Shown: positions 11,476 through 22,706, counted from the first letter of the stretch. The stretch: DNA of 64,000 nucleotides from Ascarosepion bandense (GCA_037127315.1 JBBBDQ010001688.1:1186501-1250500); one strand, 5' to 3'. Notes: generated by a model from the letters alone, not told the origin. A program made the numbers and translations.

Positions 11476-11690
11476 CAATCATACACTAAGAAAAATTAAG
11501 TTGATCCCAAATGCAGATTCTGTGACAAATATCCAGAAACAAATGACCATCTTGTATCAGGTCGCACAGTGTTAGCACCAACTGAATATAAATCTCATCA
11601 TTGAAGAATGGATCAATATCTGAAACTGGAAAACATGCCACCTTTACGAGAAGGAAACTGTAAGAAATTGGTGTAATATGTTATTAAGAA
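11476..11690 (+). pseudogene. R4/Dong-like LINE fragment (CCHC region)
   Basis: The frame from about 11500 reads VDPKCRFCDKYPETNDHLVS followed by GRTVLAPTEYKS. It is nearly the same as the CCHC zinc-knuckle region of the R4-like element at 41.8-45.9 kb (MDPKCRFCDKHQETIDHLIS). A frameshift follows and the similarity fades by about 11690. The last Cys of the knuckle reads Arg. It lies right against an (AAT)n array, as the larger copy does. Confidence 0.8.
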
Positions 11691-12029
11691 GAATTATTTT
11701 TATTATTTAAAAATAATTTTAACTCTTCAAACATAAACTTCAAATACACAAACAAAAAAATTTAATTATTTTAAAAATAAGAAGGCAGAAAGATTTGCAT
11801 TGAACTTTTTAATTTTCGATTGGTAAGTATAATCTTCGCTTAATAAGTTTTTAAACTAACCCCAACACATCTTTGAAGTATTTTAAAAAATATTTTTGAG
11901 ACTTTATAAATTATTATAATTAAAAAAAAAAATGAAACAATCCTTTTAAAATTTCATTATTAATTGAAAAAAAATCTTCAGACTATAATGTCCTTAATTT
12001 ATACTATCTATTCAAGCAAAAGCTTTTCA
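11691..12029. other. AT-rich spacer, no gene
   Basis: Very AT-rich with many A and T runs. It may be the left extension of family A, whose copy 1 is cut off by the window start. Confidence 0.4.
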
Positions 12030-12770
12030 AATTAAATAATGTCATAGTTATATTGCTTTTTTTATTTTATTATTGGAAGCATATTTTCGGAAATGAAAGC
12101 AAAATTTTAAAAAAATAGATGGTTTACATTCCCCAATGAGTCTTGCATTTAATAAAACCAATTTTCGCAATAAAATTTAATTTCTTAAAATTTTATGAAT
12201 TTTAGTGGAGGGGAGAATAACAGATGTAAAAAAATATTTTTACCAAACATTTTTAAAAAATAATAATTTAAAAAATAATGTCATTCATTTTTGAATAAGT
12301 GAAAGTTTCGTTAAAATCCGACAATTATTTGATTTTTGCAAGAATTTCCTAATTAATGTGTCTGTCACCGGAAAAAAAATGAGTTATCTTCCATTGTAAA
12401 TTCTTGTAATGAGTTGGTTACCCGCTAACTAAAATCAAAACAAGATATTTGACAAAAATTTCGAACGTGTTAAAAAAGAGTTTTGTTTTTTTAATTGAAA
12501 AATACTTTGATCTTTCATTTTAATAATAAACATTTTGATAAAAAAAAGCTCGTTTTTCTTAAGTTTTGGGGATTTTTATTTATACTATGCTGTTTTTTTT
12601 CAGCGATTTAGTGAAGGTACCTAAACATTTTGTTGGAAAAAGTTTGCTTTTATTAAGTTTGGGACCTTTTTTCTTCGTACTATGCTGTTTTCTCAGCGAT
12701 TTAGTGAAGGTACCTAAACATTTTGTCGGAAAAAGTTCGCGAAAATTAATTTTCATGTAGAGAGTTTAGT
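12030..12770 (+). repeat. Dispersed repeat family A, copy 2
   Basis: Matches 1-620 in order and orientation, so this copy shows a family boundary on the right near 12770. Its last part contains a tandem duplication of about 100 bp (12583-12740): the block CAGCGATTTAGTGAAGGTAC occurs twice. No coding potential is seen. Confidence 0.7.
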
Positions 12771-14390
12771 TTTTAGTGAGTGTCCAATTGCTACACCCTT
12801 ATATTAGACTAAAGTCAGTTAATAAATATCCAATTTGTGTATGTACAATGTGGTAGGTGTTTTCCCGAATTGCTAATTCTATCTATCTATTACCTATAAT
12901 TACATATGTAATAATGTCGTGTAAGGTGTGCATCACGCTTCAAAAAAGAAAAAAATCAAATAAAATCTTCACCCACTTCAAAAATCAAATGGGGTAAATG
13001 AGTAATAAAACTTAAGGCAGTAATATTGTCTATTTTTCTTCTATTTCCTTCCTTTTACTTCTTTCTTTTCATCAGTTTTATCTTTTCATTTCTTTTTAGC
13101 TTTTTTAAATTTTCTCTTGACGTTACTTTCTTTACAAATTACACCCAACTTCCTATTGTTTGCTTTTTCTAGTCCTATTGTCGTATGGAAATGAATAGTC
13201 AGTTGATGTCTATACTGCTCGCGGATGTGTGTACGTGGCATCATTTGCAAAATGAACAGATATTACGCCGGTTAAAACACCAATGCTGATTTATAATAAT
13301 GACGTAATATTTTATGGCTACTGTAGTCATTATCAGTGGTTGTTCGAGTCCTGGTCTCGGCACCAATTGCAATATAGGGAAAAGATCGTGAATGATTAAA
13401 AACGTAATCTTTGTTTGCGTTCTCTTTCCATCTTGATAAAGTATCGAAAAGTTCGTAAAACTTTTATCGTTGTGGTTGGAAGTTTTCGCTTTATTCTGAT
13501 GCAGAATAGACAGGAAACGATAAACAAGAATGAGGTTTCCTTATATCAAATCGTATGACCACCTCCAGTTGCATAGGAAAGTAGAACGGCTGAATCCGAG
13601 TGGACTTTTTTCTTCTGTATGCTTATTGACCGTTTCATATACAGTCTCAAGATCACATGTATCACGTATGGCACTTTACTGAATGATGAATCCACCTCTT
13701 CTCTCTCTAGCTATGGGTTAATTTATATAACTTGTTCAAGTAAAAATTGTTATTATCTCCAAAATTTTCTTACAAATAACCTGCAAAAGGATGATTAGCT
13801 GTAAAAAAAAACAAAAAACAATGCACCAATTTCAAATAATAAGACCGTTTATTATGGAATGGCAACTTCATAAAAATCAACTTAAATTCTTTAAAAGACA
13901 AAAAAATTAATAAATTTCAGTTTTAGATTCTACCAAAAAGTATTGGTAATTTATTTATTATATTGTGATTTGTTAGTCATAGCACCACAAGGAAGCTCAT
14001 CTCGCAAATAATGACCTTGTGCCATAATAAACTTTACTTCATATATACCTCTCTTGGATGTCTTAACTCAGTGCATTTAAATCTTCCATCAAATCTAAAA
14101 TCAGAGGTTTTTTTTGGGTTTTTTTTAGTTTTTTTGTGGCAGTTCACCTTGAATCGAGTTCAGATTATTGTCTCTGAAATGAATTGTCTTACTACAACTT
14201 GTCGGCTCCTGCGAGGCTGTTATATATACATGTCACGCTATAAGGTTTTTAACAAAAGCTTTTATCAAAGTGGCAGCGGGGGGCATCATTGTGAACCCGC
14301 TCGTCGATCGACTTGAATAGAGGCGAAAGGTTAAAAGGGGAGGCATAAGCAGGCTGTGACGACTGGGCCAGACCGGACTTGTTTTTGATG

Positions 14391-14392
<2 letters not shown>
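12771..14392. other. No gene recognised
   Basis: Mixed sequence. At 13655-13725 small scraps resemble SINE family 1 (CACGTATGGCACTT and AGCTATGGGTTAA). T runs occur at 14108-14130. No other family is recognised. Confidence 0.45.
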
Positions 14393-14481
<89 letters not shown>

Positions 14482-14513
14482 CAGACAGACAGACAGACAG
14501 AGAAAGAAAGAAA
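14393..14513. repeat. (TA)n-(GA)n-(GACA)n-(GAAA)n compound array
   Basis: TA at 14393-14426, GA at 14427-14464, then GACAGA and GACA units, then GAAA units. The reverse strand yields false Tyr-Ile and Leu-Ser frames. Confidence 0.95.
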
Positions 14514-14704
14514 GATTGGAGAGGGATGCAATTACAGGTCGCTTTCATATATCTGATCAGAACTTAATGAAATTGGGGGTTAACTATTGAAATACGTGAC
14601 CCTTTCTTTCAATGATTAATTTGCTTTTCAGACTCTGGACATGTACAAACAGGGATGGAATTGAAAAAATATTATGAAATTTTTTTTTTAATCAAGGATT
14701 TATT

Positions 14705-14705
<1 letters not shown>

Positions 14706-14766
<61 letters not shown>
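14706..14766. repeat. (CTAT)n microsatellite
   Basis: About 15 CTAT units. Confidence 0.95.
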
Positions 14767-15249
14767 CCATTTTATTCATATCTATATCGATACCCCGCTA
14801 TTCATAAATATCTATCTAAATGTGTTTAGCTGTCTATAGTTTTAATTGTTTTTAGGATTCTTTTCTTTTCATTTTTTCTTTCATCTTCCTTTCCTTCACA
14901 TTTCTTCCTTGCTTTCTTTTTTCTTCTTCATCTCACTCCTTTTATTTCAAATCTCTCCACTCTATTTTCTTCACACATTTTTGCCTACAAACTTTTACTA
15001 TTGCACCTAAGCTACTCTGAATGAGCTCATTTATCACGCGACCTTCATCAGTATTTGACAAGAAAACAAGTTTTGATAACTGGTTCAAACCCATTTGTTT
15101 ACAAAAATACAAAACAAGAGCCATCATCCAAAATTTATGCCAACCTCAAGATTTCAGAATTCATTTTTATCATCAGAAATTAGGTTTATTTTATTAAACA
15201 AAAAAGTATTTTATAATTTAAAGATTTCTAAACATAACGAGGTGTGAAT
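14767..15249. other. No gene recognised
   Basis: A pyrimidine-rich stretch (14850-14960) and then plain AT-rich sequence. The open frame on the minus strand at 14942-15127 has no recognised content. Confidence 0.45.
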
Positions 15250-15505
15250 AAATGACTGACTGGGCAGAAGATTTTCATGCAGTAGATTGCCATTACTTCC
15301 TGCGGTAGACTGGTTGCCAACCAAGGCTAGTGAACCCAATCTATCCTGCTATTTAAACTATCGCTGGAGGAACAAGAGATGGATTCATACCTTTCCCAAG
15401 TGTCTTTGCGTGAAAGTGAATGCAACGAATTCGACTGGAATTCGAATTTGGCTTTCCGATTTCTTGTCCGAGCTGATATCCACTGCGCCAACCACGCACA
15501 TCCCA
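15250..15505 (-). mobile_element. SINE family 1 copy, tail end missing
   Basis: Reads from the middle of the SINE body to its tRNA-like head in minus orientation; the terminal hairpin and CTGA tail are absent. The B-box region reads GGAATTCGAATTTGG in plus orientation. Confidence 0.85.
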
Positions 15506-15518
15506 CATTTATTTTACG

Positions 15519-15615
15519 CGTATTGAATATAACGAACGCGACTGGAATTGGAACTTGGTTCTTCAGTTTCCAATTTCGAACCGATATCCATTACACCACA
15601 CTTACATCCACATTT
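15519..15615 (-). mobile_element. SINE family 1 head fragment
   Basis: About 97 bp repeating only the tRNA-like head, directly beside the copy at 15250-15505. Either a local duplication or a second truncated insertion. Confidence 0.65.
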
Positions 15616-15812
15616 ACAGCACCTGGTATTCCCAAAAAGACGCTTATTTAGGCATTGACCAGACTTGACTGGTTAACTTCGGTGATTGCACGTGAACCCT
15701 TGTTTCAATATGATATGGCCGTTAGCATATTATTTAAAAAATTCGAAGAAATGGACATATGTGCGATAAATAGAGCGTTCAGACATTTAGTAAGTGTTAT
15801 TACTCACAGGTT

Positions 15813-15930
15813 CAGTCAGTCAGTTAGGTGCTACACGTGATACACGCTTGGGCGATCATGTCTCGAAAGAGACATGACTGACTGGGCAGATGATTATCCT
15901 GCAGTAGGTTGCCATTACTTTCTCACAGGT
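15813..15930 (-). mobile_element. SINE family 1 tail fragment
   Basis: Carries the CTGA tail, the ATGTCTC/GAGACAT hairpin and the start of the body, then stops. With the two preceding fragments it makes a broken cluster in one orientation. Confidence 0.8.
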
Positions 15931-16261
15931 TAGAGAACTAAAAAGAACTGCAAGCGCATTGACTTACGAGAAACTGACATGTAGCTTCAGTTGATGATGA
16001 GTCTTTGGATCTATAACGCCATTTCGCCTCTTCAACGTTAATCACTTAGTCTAGATTTGTGCAAACATGCTGTATTTTGAAGTTGACCTTTTGAATACAC
16101 TAACCTGTTTTCAGGAGATACAAACTCGAAAATTTTTAATTTTATTCAGACCAACAACGATTGGTTGAACATTCACTTAACCTGTTTTCTACTACGTCCG
16201 CAAATGTTAAATCTTTACATTATTTACACGTGTGAATTATTTATTGCCCTCATCTTTGTTA
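15931..16261. other. No gene recognised
   Basis: Plain sequence between a SINE fragment and a Penelope-like 3' end. Confidence 0.4.
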
Positions 16262-16325
16262 TTCTTATCACAACGTTTCGACCGTTTGACCCTCCGGTTT
16301 TCATCAAGTGCTTATCGATTTGAGT
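16262..16325 (-). ncRNA. Hammerhead-like motif, degenerate (Penelope-type 3' end)
   Basis: On the minus strand the order is TTGATGA (core would be CTGATGA), a stem ACCG/CGGT, then CGAAACG. The conserved first C is T, so activity is doubtful. The layout is typical of Penelope-like element termini. No coding part of such an element lies next to it. Confidence 0.4.
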
Positions 16326-16419
16326 AACCTTCAAATAATTTCAGACTAAACCCTTTCTGGCTCATTTTCTTTCTTTTTTTTCTTTTTTTTTTTCGAAATT
16401 TGGAAGGGAATCTTCTTTA

Positions 16420-16930
16420 AAGATATCTTTCGACTTTTAACAAATGAATACATACTTTAACTATTCTTCTAACATCGCCTAAATCTCTGAACGTTTATTT
16501 ATTAGTGATTAACATTTTCCCTCCATAGGAGTAAGACATTCCACTCACACCCACCTCCTCGGTTTTTGAGAAGAAGTAGAAGTTTAGGATTGGGTTTCCG
16601 GTCCATTCTAAAGTTTACTTCAAATCTATACTTCGAACGTTTCCGCCTAAAACTCTGAACTTTAATTTATTATTTACTATTTATTCTCATTCTTTCCTCA
16701 ATAATAGTAGATAGGTCTGCTTAACTCGTTCATGCTACTCCCTTGTCTTTTGAACAGGAGTAGAGGTTTATCCCTTGTTTCCTGTTCTAAGGTTTTTTTC
16801 TTCCTCTTTCACTTCCGGTGATCCTTTTACGTATTTGCGGCATTAACACTTTGCTTGGGGTAGTGACTTTTATTCTGTAATTCTACCTCGAGTGGCTCTT
16901 GGGACTTGTACAGGATAAACCTCATTCTAA
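16420..16930 (+). repeat. Dispersed repeat family C, copy 1
   Basis: Two or three diverged units of about 170-190 bp, each with a GAGGTTTATCCCTTGTTTCC-type block, a following GGTTTCCGGTCC-type block and an ACTCTGAAC..ATTTATTA block. The same set is found at 46835-47580, and shorter pieces at 40285-40345 and, reversed, at 53990-54080. No coding frame is seen. Confidence 0.6.
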
Positions 16931-17119
16931 AATCATCATTACAAAATACAATTTTTAGTTGATTCGCTCGACACGCTGCAAAGTGAAATTTTGTTTTTTG
17001 GGACAATATTCAACAGATACGAAGGGCTGACTGCGTTGATATTTTTCATTTCAGAACATTTCTTTTTTTTTTTTTTTTTTGCAATTACAAAGACGGTGAA
17101 CAACGGTTTCTTCTTTGCT

Positions 17120-17611
17120 ACTCTCCCCTCAAATTGTATCCACTGATAGTTTTCCAATGAACTCTCCCCTCAGATTGTATCCACTGATAGTTTTCTAATG
17201 AACTCTCCCCTCAGATTGTATCCACTGATAGTTTTCCAATGAACTCTCCCCTCAGATTGTATCCACTGATAGTTTTCCAGTGAACTCTCCCCTCAGATTG
17301 AATCCACTGATAGTTTTCCAATGAACTCTCCCCTCAGATTGTATCCACTGATCTTTTTCCAGTGAACTCTCCCCTCAGATTGTATCCACTGATAGTTTTC
17401 CAATGAACTCTCCCCTCAGATTGTATCCACTGATAGTTTTCCAATGAACTCTCCCCTCAGATTGTATCCACTGATCTTTTTCCAATGAACTGTCCCCTCA
17501 GATTGAATCCACTGATAGTTTTCCAATGAACTCTCCCCTCAGATTGAATCCACTGATAGTTTTCCAATGAACTCTCCCCTCAGACTGTATCCACTGATTG
17601 TTTTCCGATGA
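17120..17611. repeat. 41-bp minisatellite, 12 units
   Basis: Twelve head-to-tail units of exactly 41 bp with core CCACTGATAGTTTTCCAATG. Variants are shared by non-adjacent units (TCTTTTTCC in two, AATGAATCC-type changes in three). Spacing is constant and there are no unique spacers, so it is not a CRISPR array. Confidence 0.95.
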
Positions 17612-18239
17612 ACACTTCTCGCAGAAGACATATCCCAGAGTTCCCTTAAATAGCGACACGATAGTACCTGCATACGTTCACCATGCCAACAACTGGAATA
17701 TAGAAAAAGTCATACCTGACTACAAAACACTTGTGGAGAGCCATGTCACCTACATCCGACATATCCAAAGAGGATCAGGGGAGCTAAAATAGATGTAGTC
17801 ACTTTTATTTAAGTTTCTTTTTGTTTCAACATCCGTTTATTTATATTTTTGAGTGGACTAACTAAAAGCGTTAAACACAGTAATGTCTTTCTTTTCTTTT
17901 TTGTTTATCACAACCTTTCGGCCGTTGTTTTCATCTGTCTTCTTCAGGTATACGTCGATCTGGTTAACCTTCGGACTGAACCAATCTACGAAGAGTCTCG
18001 TTCTTCTGTTGTTTAAGTCTTGTGATATCCCTTCTTTTTTTTATTACTGCTCAGTGATTGCTCGTCCTGTTTTTATTCACTCTAAGTCTGTACTACGTAA
18101 TTACGATTTTACAAGATTAATGAACTGACGCTTTTATCTACAAAAGGTTCTTGTTGCGTGAGGCAACTTTGTCTGCGAGATTAATTGGCTCCATGATGCC
18201 GCAAGGTGATTTTTTTTTTAATTTTTAAGTCAGTTAGAG
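17612..18239. other. Spacer with a weak Penelope-type 3' motif
   Basis: At 17905-17955 the minus strand reads CTGAAGA, a spacer, then CGAAAGGTTGTG, similar in layout to Penelope 3' ends. Nothing else is recognised. Confidence 0.35.
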
Positions 18240-18391
18240 CCCAATTTGTCTTGTTATTTAACCCATACAGATTAATACTTTTCCCAAGGGTATTTACGCG
18301 TAAGTGAATGCTAGGAATTTAACTTGAATTCGAACTCGGCTCCCCGATTTCTCGTTCCGAGCCGATATCCACTGCACCACAACGCACATCC
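18240..18391 (-). mobile_element. SINE family 1 copy, head half
   Basis: Minus-strand head and the first half of the body; the terminal hairpin is missing. It ends at the usual head boundary GCACATCC (plus orientation). Confidence 0.85.
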
Positions 18392-18787
18392 TTACTACTT
18401 TTTAAAACTATTTTTTTTATTCGTTATTAAAAGGAAATAAAAAATAATACTAAGTGGATGTTTTTAGTCGGTGGAAAAAATATTGAAAGTATAATTGTTT
18501 TCCATACATAGGGTAAAGTAGTTTTGAGATTGTATTGAGGGAAAACCAAATTTGAAAATAAGAAGACCGTGGCTTTCAAAGTTAATTTTCCTCGAGTTGA
18601 CGCTGTGAAGCGTTTTTTTTTCTTTGTTCTGTCCGAGTAATCTGGGTGTTGAGGACTTTACCGAGTTGGCAGGTGTTTGTCTTTTGGTCTTTCCTCTCCC
18701 CCCCCCCTCCACTGTTAAGGATTTTCTTTAATTTGAAATGTTAGGTCTTGTGACAAGTCGTCTGTTGGTTGCCCAACGTAGTCTGTT
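18392..18787. other. No gene recognised
   Basis: AT-rich with a run of C at 18701-18709. The minus-strand open frame at 18464-18712 has no recognised content. Confidence 0.4.
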
Positions 18788-18862
18788 TATATATATATAT
18801 AAAGAATATATATATATATAAAGAATATATATATATATATAAAGAATATATATATATATAAA

Positions 18863-18893
<31 letters not shown>
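18788..18893. repeat. Compound TA array with AAAGAA interruptions
   Basis: Blocks of (TA)n separated four times by AAAGAA at a spacing of about 22 bp: a higher-order microsatellite. Confidence 0.95.
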
Positions 18894-18898
<5 letters not shown>

Positions 18899-19014
18899 AT
18901 CCGCAGACAGATCTGTTTCGCTGTATCACAGCTCATCAGTACGGTTAGACTCCGATTGCTTTTTAACCAAGATTGAAACCCGACCGAATTGGCGTCAGTC
19001 GGCTATTCTACCTC
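18894..19014 (-). mobile_element. tRNA-like SINE, family 2
   Basis: The minus strand reads a pol III A-box-like AGAGGTAGAAT region (here partly lost), TTCGGTCGGGTTTCAATC as the B-box side, a TACTGATGAGCTGTGATACA block and the end GTCTGCGGATGACTA, directly against a TA array. Seven other copies occur here, several also ending at TA arrays. Confidence 0.8.
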
Positions 19015-19529
19015 TGTTTTAATGTGGGTGCTGACTACAAAATAATGTATGAATTTGAAGTTTGTGCATATGGAAGGCACTAATCCTCATTAAGCAAATA
19101 ATTTCAAAATTACATTGGCACGAGGAAGTGTTTAATTTTATTTCATTATGGTCCAGAGTTATTAGAGATAACCAGGTTAGTTTTTATAAATTTTTCATGC
19201 TAATGTTTTTATCTTAAATATTTGTCGCATTCAACAAGTGTACAACACTTTTAACGAATGTTTCGTCACGTTTATAAAATGAGTGCGTTTGGCCACAATA
19301 AAATTAGGTTTATTGTGCTATTGTTTTTATTACTTTTTACATTGTCGCGGAGTTTAGGGCTTATTTTATTTGTTTCATAACGGCATAGGAAATTCATTGT
19401 TTCTGAGTCACTGATATTATTAAGCTGTTTGTCGAACAGCATCTGAAAAGAGAACACTTTAAAAATTGCTATACCTGTGCGATCGTTCGCTATTTTAATA
19501 AAGGTAGCAATAATTTAAAAGCTGTAGGT
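19015..19529. other. No gene recognised
   Basis: AT-rich spacer; the minus-strand frame at 19272-19457 has no recognised content. Confidence 0.4.
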
Positions 19530-19855
19530 CCGAAGCAGCAGAAATGTGGTTCTACAGAATATTGAGGATAACATGGACCGAACACGTTATGACGAGAGGA
19601 TGTTGGAAGTGATACAAACGACAAGAAAACTCATAATTAACACCTGGAAGAGACAGCGGAGGTTCCTGAGATAAGTAATGAGGAAAGAGGGCCCGTAGAT
19701 TGTAATACTCACAAGATGAATAGAAGGAAAGAGAGACACGGGAAAGCAGCACGTGACAGGCTTAAGCAAATGGATGGCGGAACGAGGTTCGCAAAAGTCA
19801 GGGACAAATGGAAGTCTATGTTCGCCTCAGCCTGATGGGACACAGCACAAGAAGA
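19530..19855 (+). pseudogene. RTE-like LINE, C-terminal RT fragment, copy 1
   Basis: Frames read SEAAEMWFYRILRITWTEHV, then pieces equivalent to the GRIEGKRSRG..V..LSKWMAERG region. These belong to the C-terminal end of a LINE reverse transcriptase often mis-annotated as craniofacial development protein 2-like. Several frameshifts are present. It ends in an (AAG)n array that probably grew from the 3' tail. Other copies are at 55920-56530 and 62328-63005. The clade is not settled. Confidence 0.7.
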
Positions 19856-19878
19856 AGAAGAAGAAGAAGAAGAAGAAG

Positions 19879-19908
<30 letters not shown>
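19850..19908. repeat. (AAG)n microsatellite
   Basis: About 19 AAG units at the end of the LINE fragment. Confidence 0.95.
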
Positions 19909-19909
<1 letters not shown>

Positions 19910-20071
19910 TAATATAACACTATAGAAGTGGACACTGAGGTCAATACCGAGTGGCGACAGTCTGTTTTATGCTTAAATGCAATCTTCATGGCCTGAATAT
20001 ATACTCTGCCTCTGAGGCCGAGCACTTTTATCCATAAATGAAGTATAATTTAAAACTATATTTTTATCATG
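19909..20071. other. Short spacer, nothing seen
   Basis: No repeat or frame recognised. Confidence 0.4.
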
Positions 20072-20345
20072 TATACAGGGTGCGTTGTGTAAATTGTCAT
20101 TATTTTATATTTTTAATTTCGCGCATGCGTGTTTTTTTTTTTTTTAATTTCTCGACTGCGCACTACAGTAAGGTCAGTCGGCTACCGTCTGTGGAAAAAA
20201 AGAGCAGCATGTCGCAATTTACACCGCCAGAAATTTGAAAGTGACATGCAGTACTGGTTGGCGTTCCCATCGTAAGCACCAGTACAAACATTTCAGAATG
20301 TTTGGGTGTCAATATGATGACAGTGCAGTGGATTCGGAAAGAGTT
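20072..20345 (+). pseudogene. Tc1/mariner-type transposon, 5' end and HTH fragment
   Basis: It begins with a terminal-repeat-like TACAGGGTGCGTTGTGTAAA at about 20074. A start at 20208 reads MSQFTPPEI; after frame changes a helix-turn-helix-like segment follows (ISECLGVNMMTVQWIRKELD, 20292-20350). This is the DNA-binding end of an IS630/Tc1/mariner-type transposase. The element is cut off at a TA array at 20361. Confidence 0.5.
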
Positions 20346-20364
20346 GGATGCTATATCGCATTAT

Positions 20365-20411
<47 letters not shown>

Positions 20412-20627
20412 AAAAATTAAGGCAGGCACGCTATCTCATGGTGAATCGGAAGTGTGGGCCTATATCAGGCAAACCATCATCAGCTTCCGTCTTTATTTAA
20501 CAATGGATTTTACACAAATTTGTGTAAAATCCTTTCTTAAATAAAGACGGAAGCTGATGATGGTTCGCCTGATATAGGCCTATTCTTCCGATTCACCATG
20601 AAACAACGTGTCTACCTTAATTTTTCT
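20412..20627. repeat. Palindrome (fold-back), composite unit copy 1
   Basis: Two arms of about 95 bp (20412-20508 and 20531-20627) are inverted copies with few mismatches. The centre is itself a perfect 28-bp palindrome around TACACAAATTTGTGTA. A close relative lies at 54442-54632. As RNA or single-stranded DNA it would form one long hairpin. No transposase frame is present. Confidence 0.9.
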
Positions 20628-20639
20628 TTTATTTGCTCT

Positions 20640-20740
20640 TTATGTATTTACATGCATATATGTTTAGAGCTCTCTTAGAGAGTTATCCTACCACTGTATG
20701 TACAGGATACTCCTTTGGATTCTTCTATACCCACACTGCA

Positions 20741-20809
<69 letters not shown>

Positions 20810-21005
20810 TTCATTTAGTAATGAATTAGAACACTCTTAGGTCGAATGTTTACATGGTATATCACACGCTAAAATCTGCCTCCTTCTACCGGGTGCCTAT
20901 AGCTCAGAGGTAGAATCGCCGACTGATGTCAATTCGGTCGGGTTTCAAAGCAATCGGTTGTCTAACCGTACAGATGAGCTGTGCAACAGCGAAATAGATC
21001 TGATG
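20640..21005 (+). mobile_element. Linker, TA array and tRNA-like family 2 unit (composite unit copy 1)
   Basis: After the palindrome comes a linker (GAGCTCTCTTAGAGAGTTAT, then CCACTGTATGTACAGGATAC), a TA array at 20745-20807, a block with TAGTAATGAATTAGA, and the tRNA-like unit: A-box side ATAGCTCAGAGGTAGAATCG, B-box side GGTCGGGTTTCAA. The same order occurs at 54633-55030, so palindrome, linker, array and tRNA-like unit travel as one. Confidence 0.8.
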
Positions 21006-21009
21006 ACTA

Positions 21010-21122
21010 TATTTAACCCATAGCTGGAGGGAAAAGTGGTGGATCAATACCTTTTCCAGGGGGTATTTGCGCGTAAGTGAATGTAACGAATTCAACTGGA
21101 ATTCGAACTCGGCTCTCCAATT
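21010..21122 (-). mobile_element. SINE family 1 fragment
   Basis: The head half of SINE family 1 in minus orientation, starting within a few bases of the end of the family 2 unit. It stops before the A box. Confidence 0.8.
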
Positions 21123-21182
21123 AATTTACAAGGTTAAATTCTAGCCATTTGTAGTTTTCAGCGGATCATAATCAGTCAGGTT

Positions 21183-21330
21183 GGGCACCTCGAGGTGGTG
21201 TAATGGTTAGCAAGCTTGTCTCGCTAGAATCATTACAATTGAGTTGTGAGTTCCGATTCTCACTGGGTGTCCCATACTCCCGACCTTGTGCCACATCTGC
21301 GCTTAGAAGATCACCATAATTAGTCAGGTC
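21183..21330 (+). mobile_element. tRNA-like SINE, family 3, copy 1
   Basis: A-box-like GGTGGTGTAATGGTTAGCAA and a B-box-like GAGTTCCGATTCTCAC about 50 bp later, in the style of a tRNA-derived SINE. Relatives lie at 62160-62310 and, as a scrap, at 56663-56698. Confidence 0.65.
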
Positions 21331-22096
21331 TATTTTTGTATTCTTTTCATGTATTTTTGTATTCTCTAGGATAGTTTCTGGTTTGTGCATATGATATAGA
21401 ATTTCAGGATTAAATTCTACTCATTTGCACAATTTCCACCGAATCATCATTCCCACACAGTCATGTCTATTTTTGTAAACTTTCTAAACTATTTTACTCA
21501 CTAAGATTGAGTTTGGTTGTGCTTATATCAGATGTTTGCAAGATCAAATCGTAGTTCGCACAATTATTTATTAAAGAAAATAATGTTTTTTAACTATCAG
21601 CATGGGTGCAATATTTCTTTTAATTCATACCAGACAGCAAAAGAACAAAGAAGTTGATGATATGAATGATCTAGTCAAAGAGTGCAGCCATGTACTTATA
21701 AAATATTCAATGTGTTCCAGTGTCGAAACGATGTCTCAAACAGTTCACTATGTAAATTGCGAGACAGCCAGGACACTACACGCGTTCATATCAAAGACTT
21801 TAATAAGCAGATAATGAACAAGCATTCATTCCTTTTTTGCTTTTGATCAAACCTCATTTTACTGAATTCACATTTGGTGAGTGCAGAGTGATCAGCACTG
21901 GTCGACTAAAATGTCAGCCACATCACAGTCACGTCAATGTCATTTGTCCTCGTTTGGTGTGTCGGCTAAACATTTCCGATGTAATGAGACTTTCGTGTTC
22001 ATATAGATACGTAACGTTCCTCTAGGAGAAATTGCATTTTCAAAGCCAGTCACGCTGCCCTGAAATTGATATGAAAGCCCGCAGACAAGAATTGCA

Positions 22097-22098
<2 letters not shown>
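21331..22098. other. No gene recognised
   Basis: Open frames at 21602-21814 and 21837-22025 lack recognisable content and have no neighbouring exon signals I can support. Confidence 0.4.

Positions 22099-22160
<62 letters not shown>
22099..22160. repeat. (TG)n microsatellite
   Basis: About 31 TG units. Confidence 0.95.
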
Positions 22161-22161
<1 letters not shown>

Positions 22162-22602
22162 ATTCCGCAGGAAAGCGGATAGGTGCCCGTTGTGTAGATA
22201 GCGGTAGGTGAGCTTGCTAAGCAGAGATCTTCGGCAGGCATCCTAACAGCAGTTTTAAGGATTATATTTGCTATTTGTTTGATATGAAGTAAAAACTGAA
22301 TCGGAAAATAAACTAAGAGAATGATTGCATAGCACCAGACATCTAAATAAAACTGTTTTGCTTTAACTATACTGGTAAGTAACTTAGTTATAAAACTGGA
22401 TCAAAAATTCTGGTTCAAGGGCAAACAATGAAAGAGTGGGATTATTTTGCAACAATCTTCCAATCAGAAATGTTGGTAAGAAAGTGGATCTGTTTTAACA
22501 AAAACGTTCTGAAGTTCGAGGTTAAAACATGAGTTTTATATTCTGATTTGATTTTTTACGTCTGTGTTTGTTACTTTAAAGTGGTAAAATTGGCATGTCG
22601 TT
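22161..22602. other. No gene recognised
   Basis: Nothing recognised. Confidence 0.4.
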
Positions 22603-22647
<45 letters not shown>

Positions 22648-22661
22648 CCATGAACAGACTG

Positions 22662-22706
<45 letters not shown>
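22603..22706. repeat. (GATA)n arrays split by TGAACAGACTGA
   Basis: Two GATA arrays (22603-22647 and 22662-22706) separated by CCATGAACAGACTGA. The same separator occurs in the GATA arrays at 40940-41133. Confidence 0.95.

Noticed and set aside
13300..13380. tRNA-like stretch with GTTCGAGTCC
   Set aside because: Only a B-box-like match; no A box at a suitable distance and no second copy in the window.
17120..17611. Possible CRISPR-like array
   Set aside because: Units are contiguous with no variable spacers, and the genome is eukaryotic.
18464..18712. Basic minus-strand frame of 82 codons
   Set aside because: No motif, low-complexity start, no second copy.
21602..22025. Two consecutive open frames as exons of a host gene
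   Set aside because: No recognised domain, no convincing splice pattern, and composition like the surroundings.
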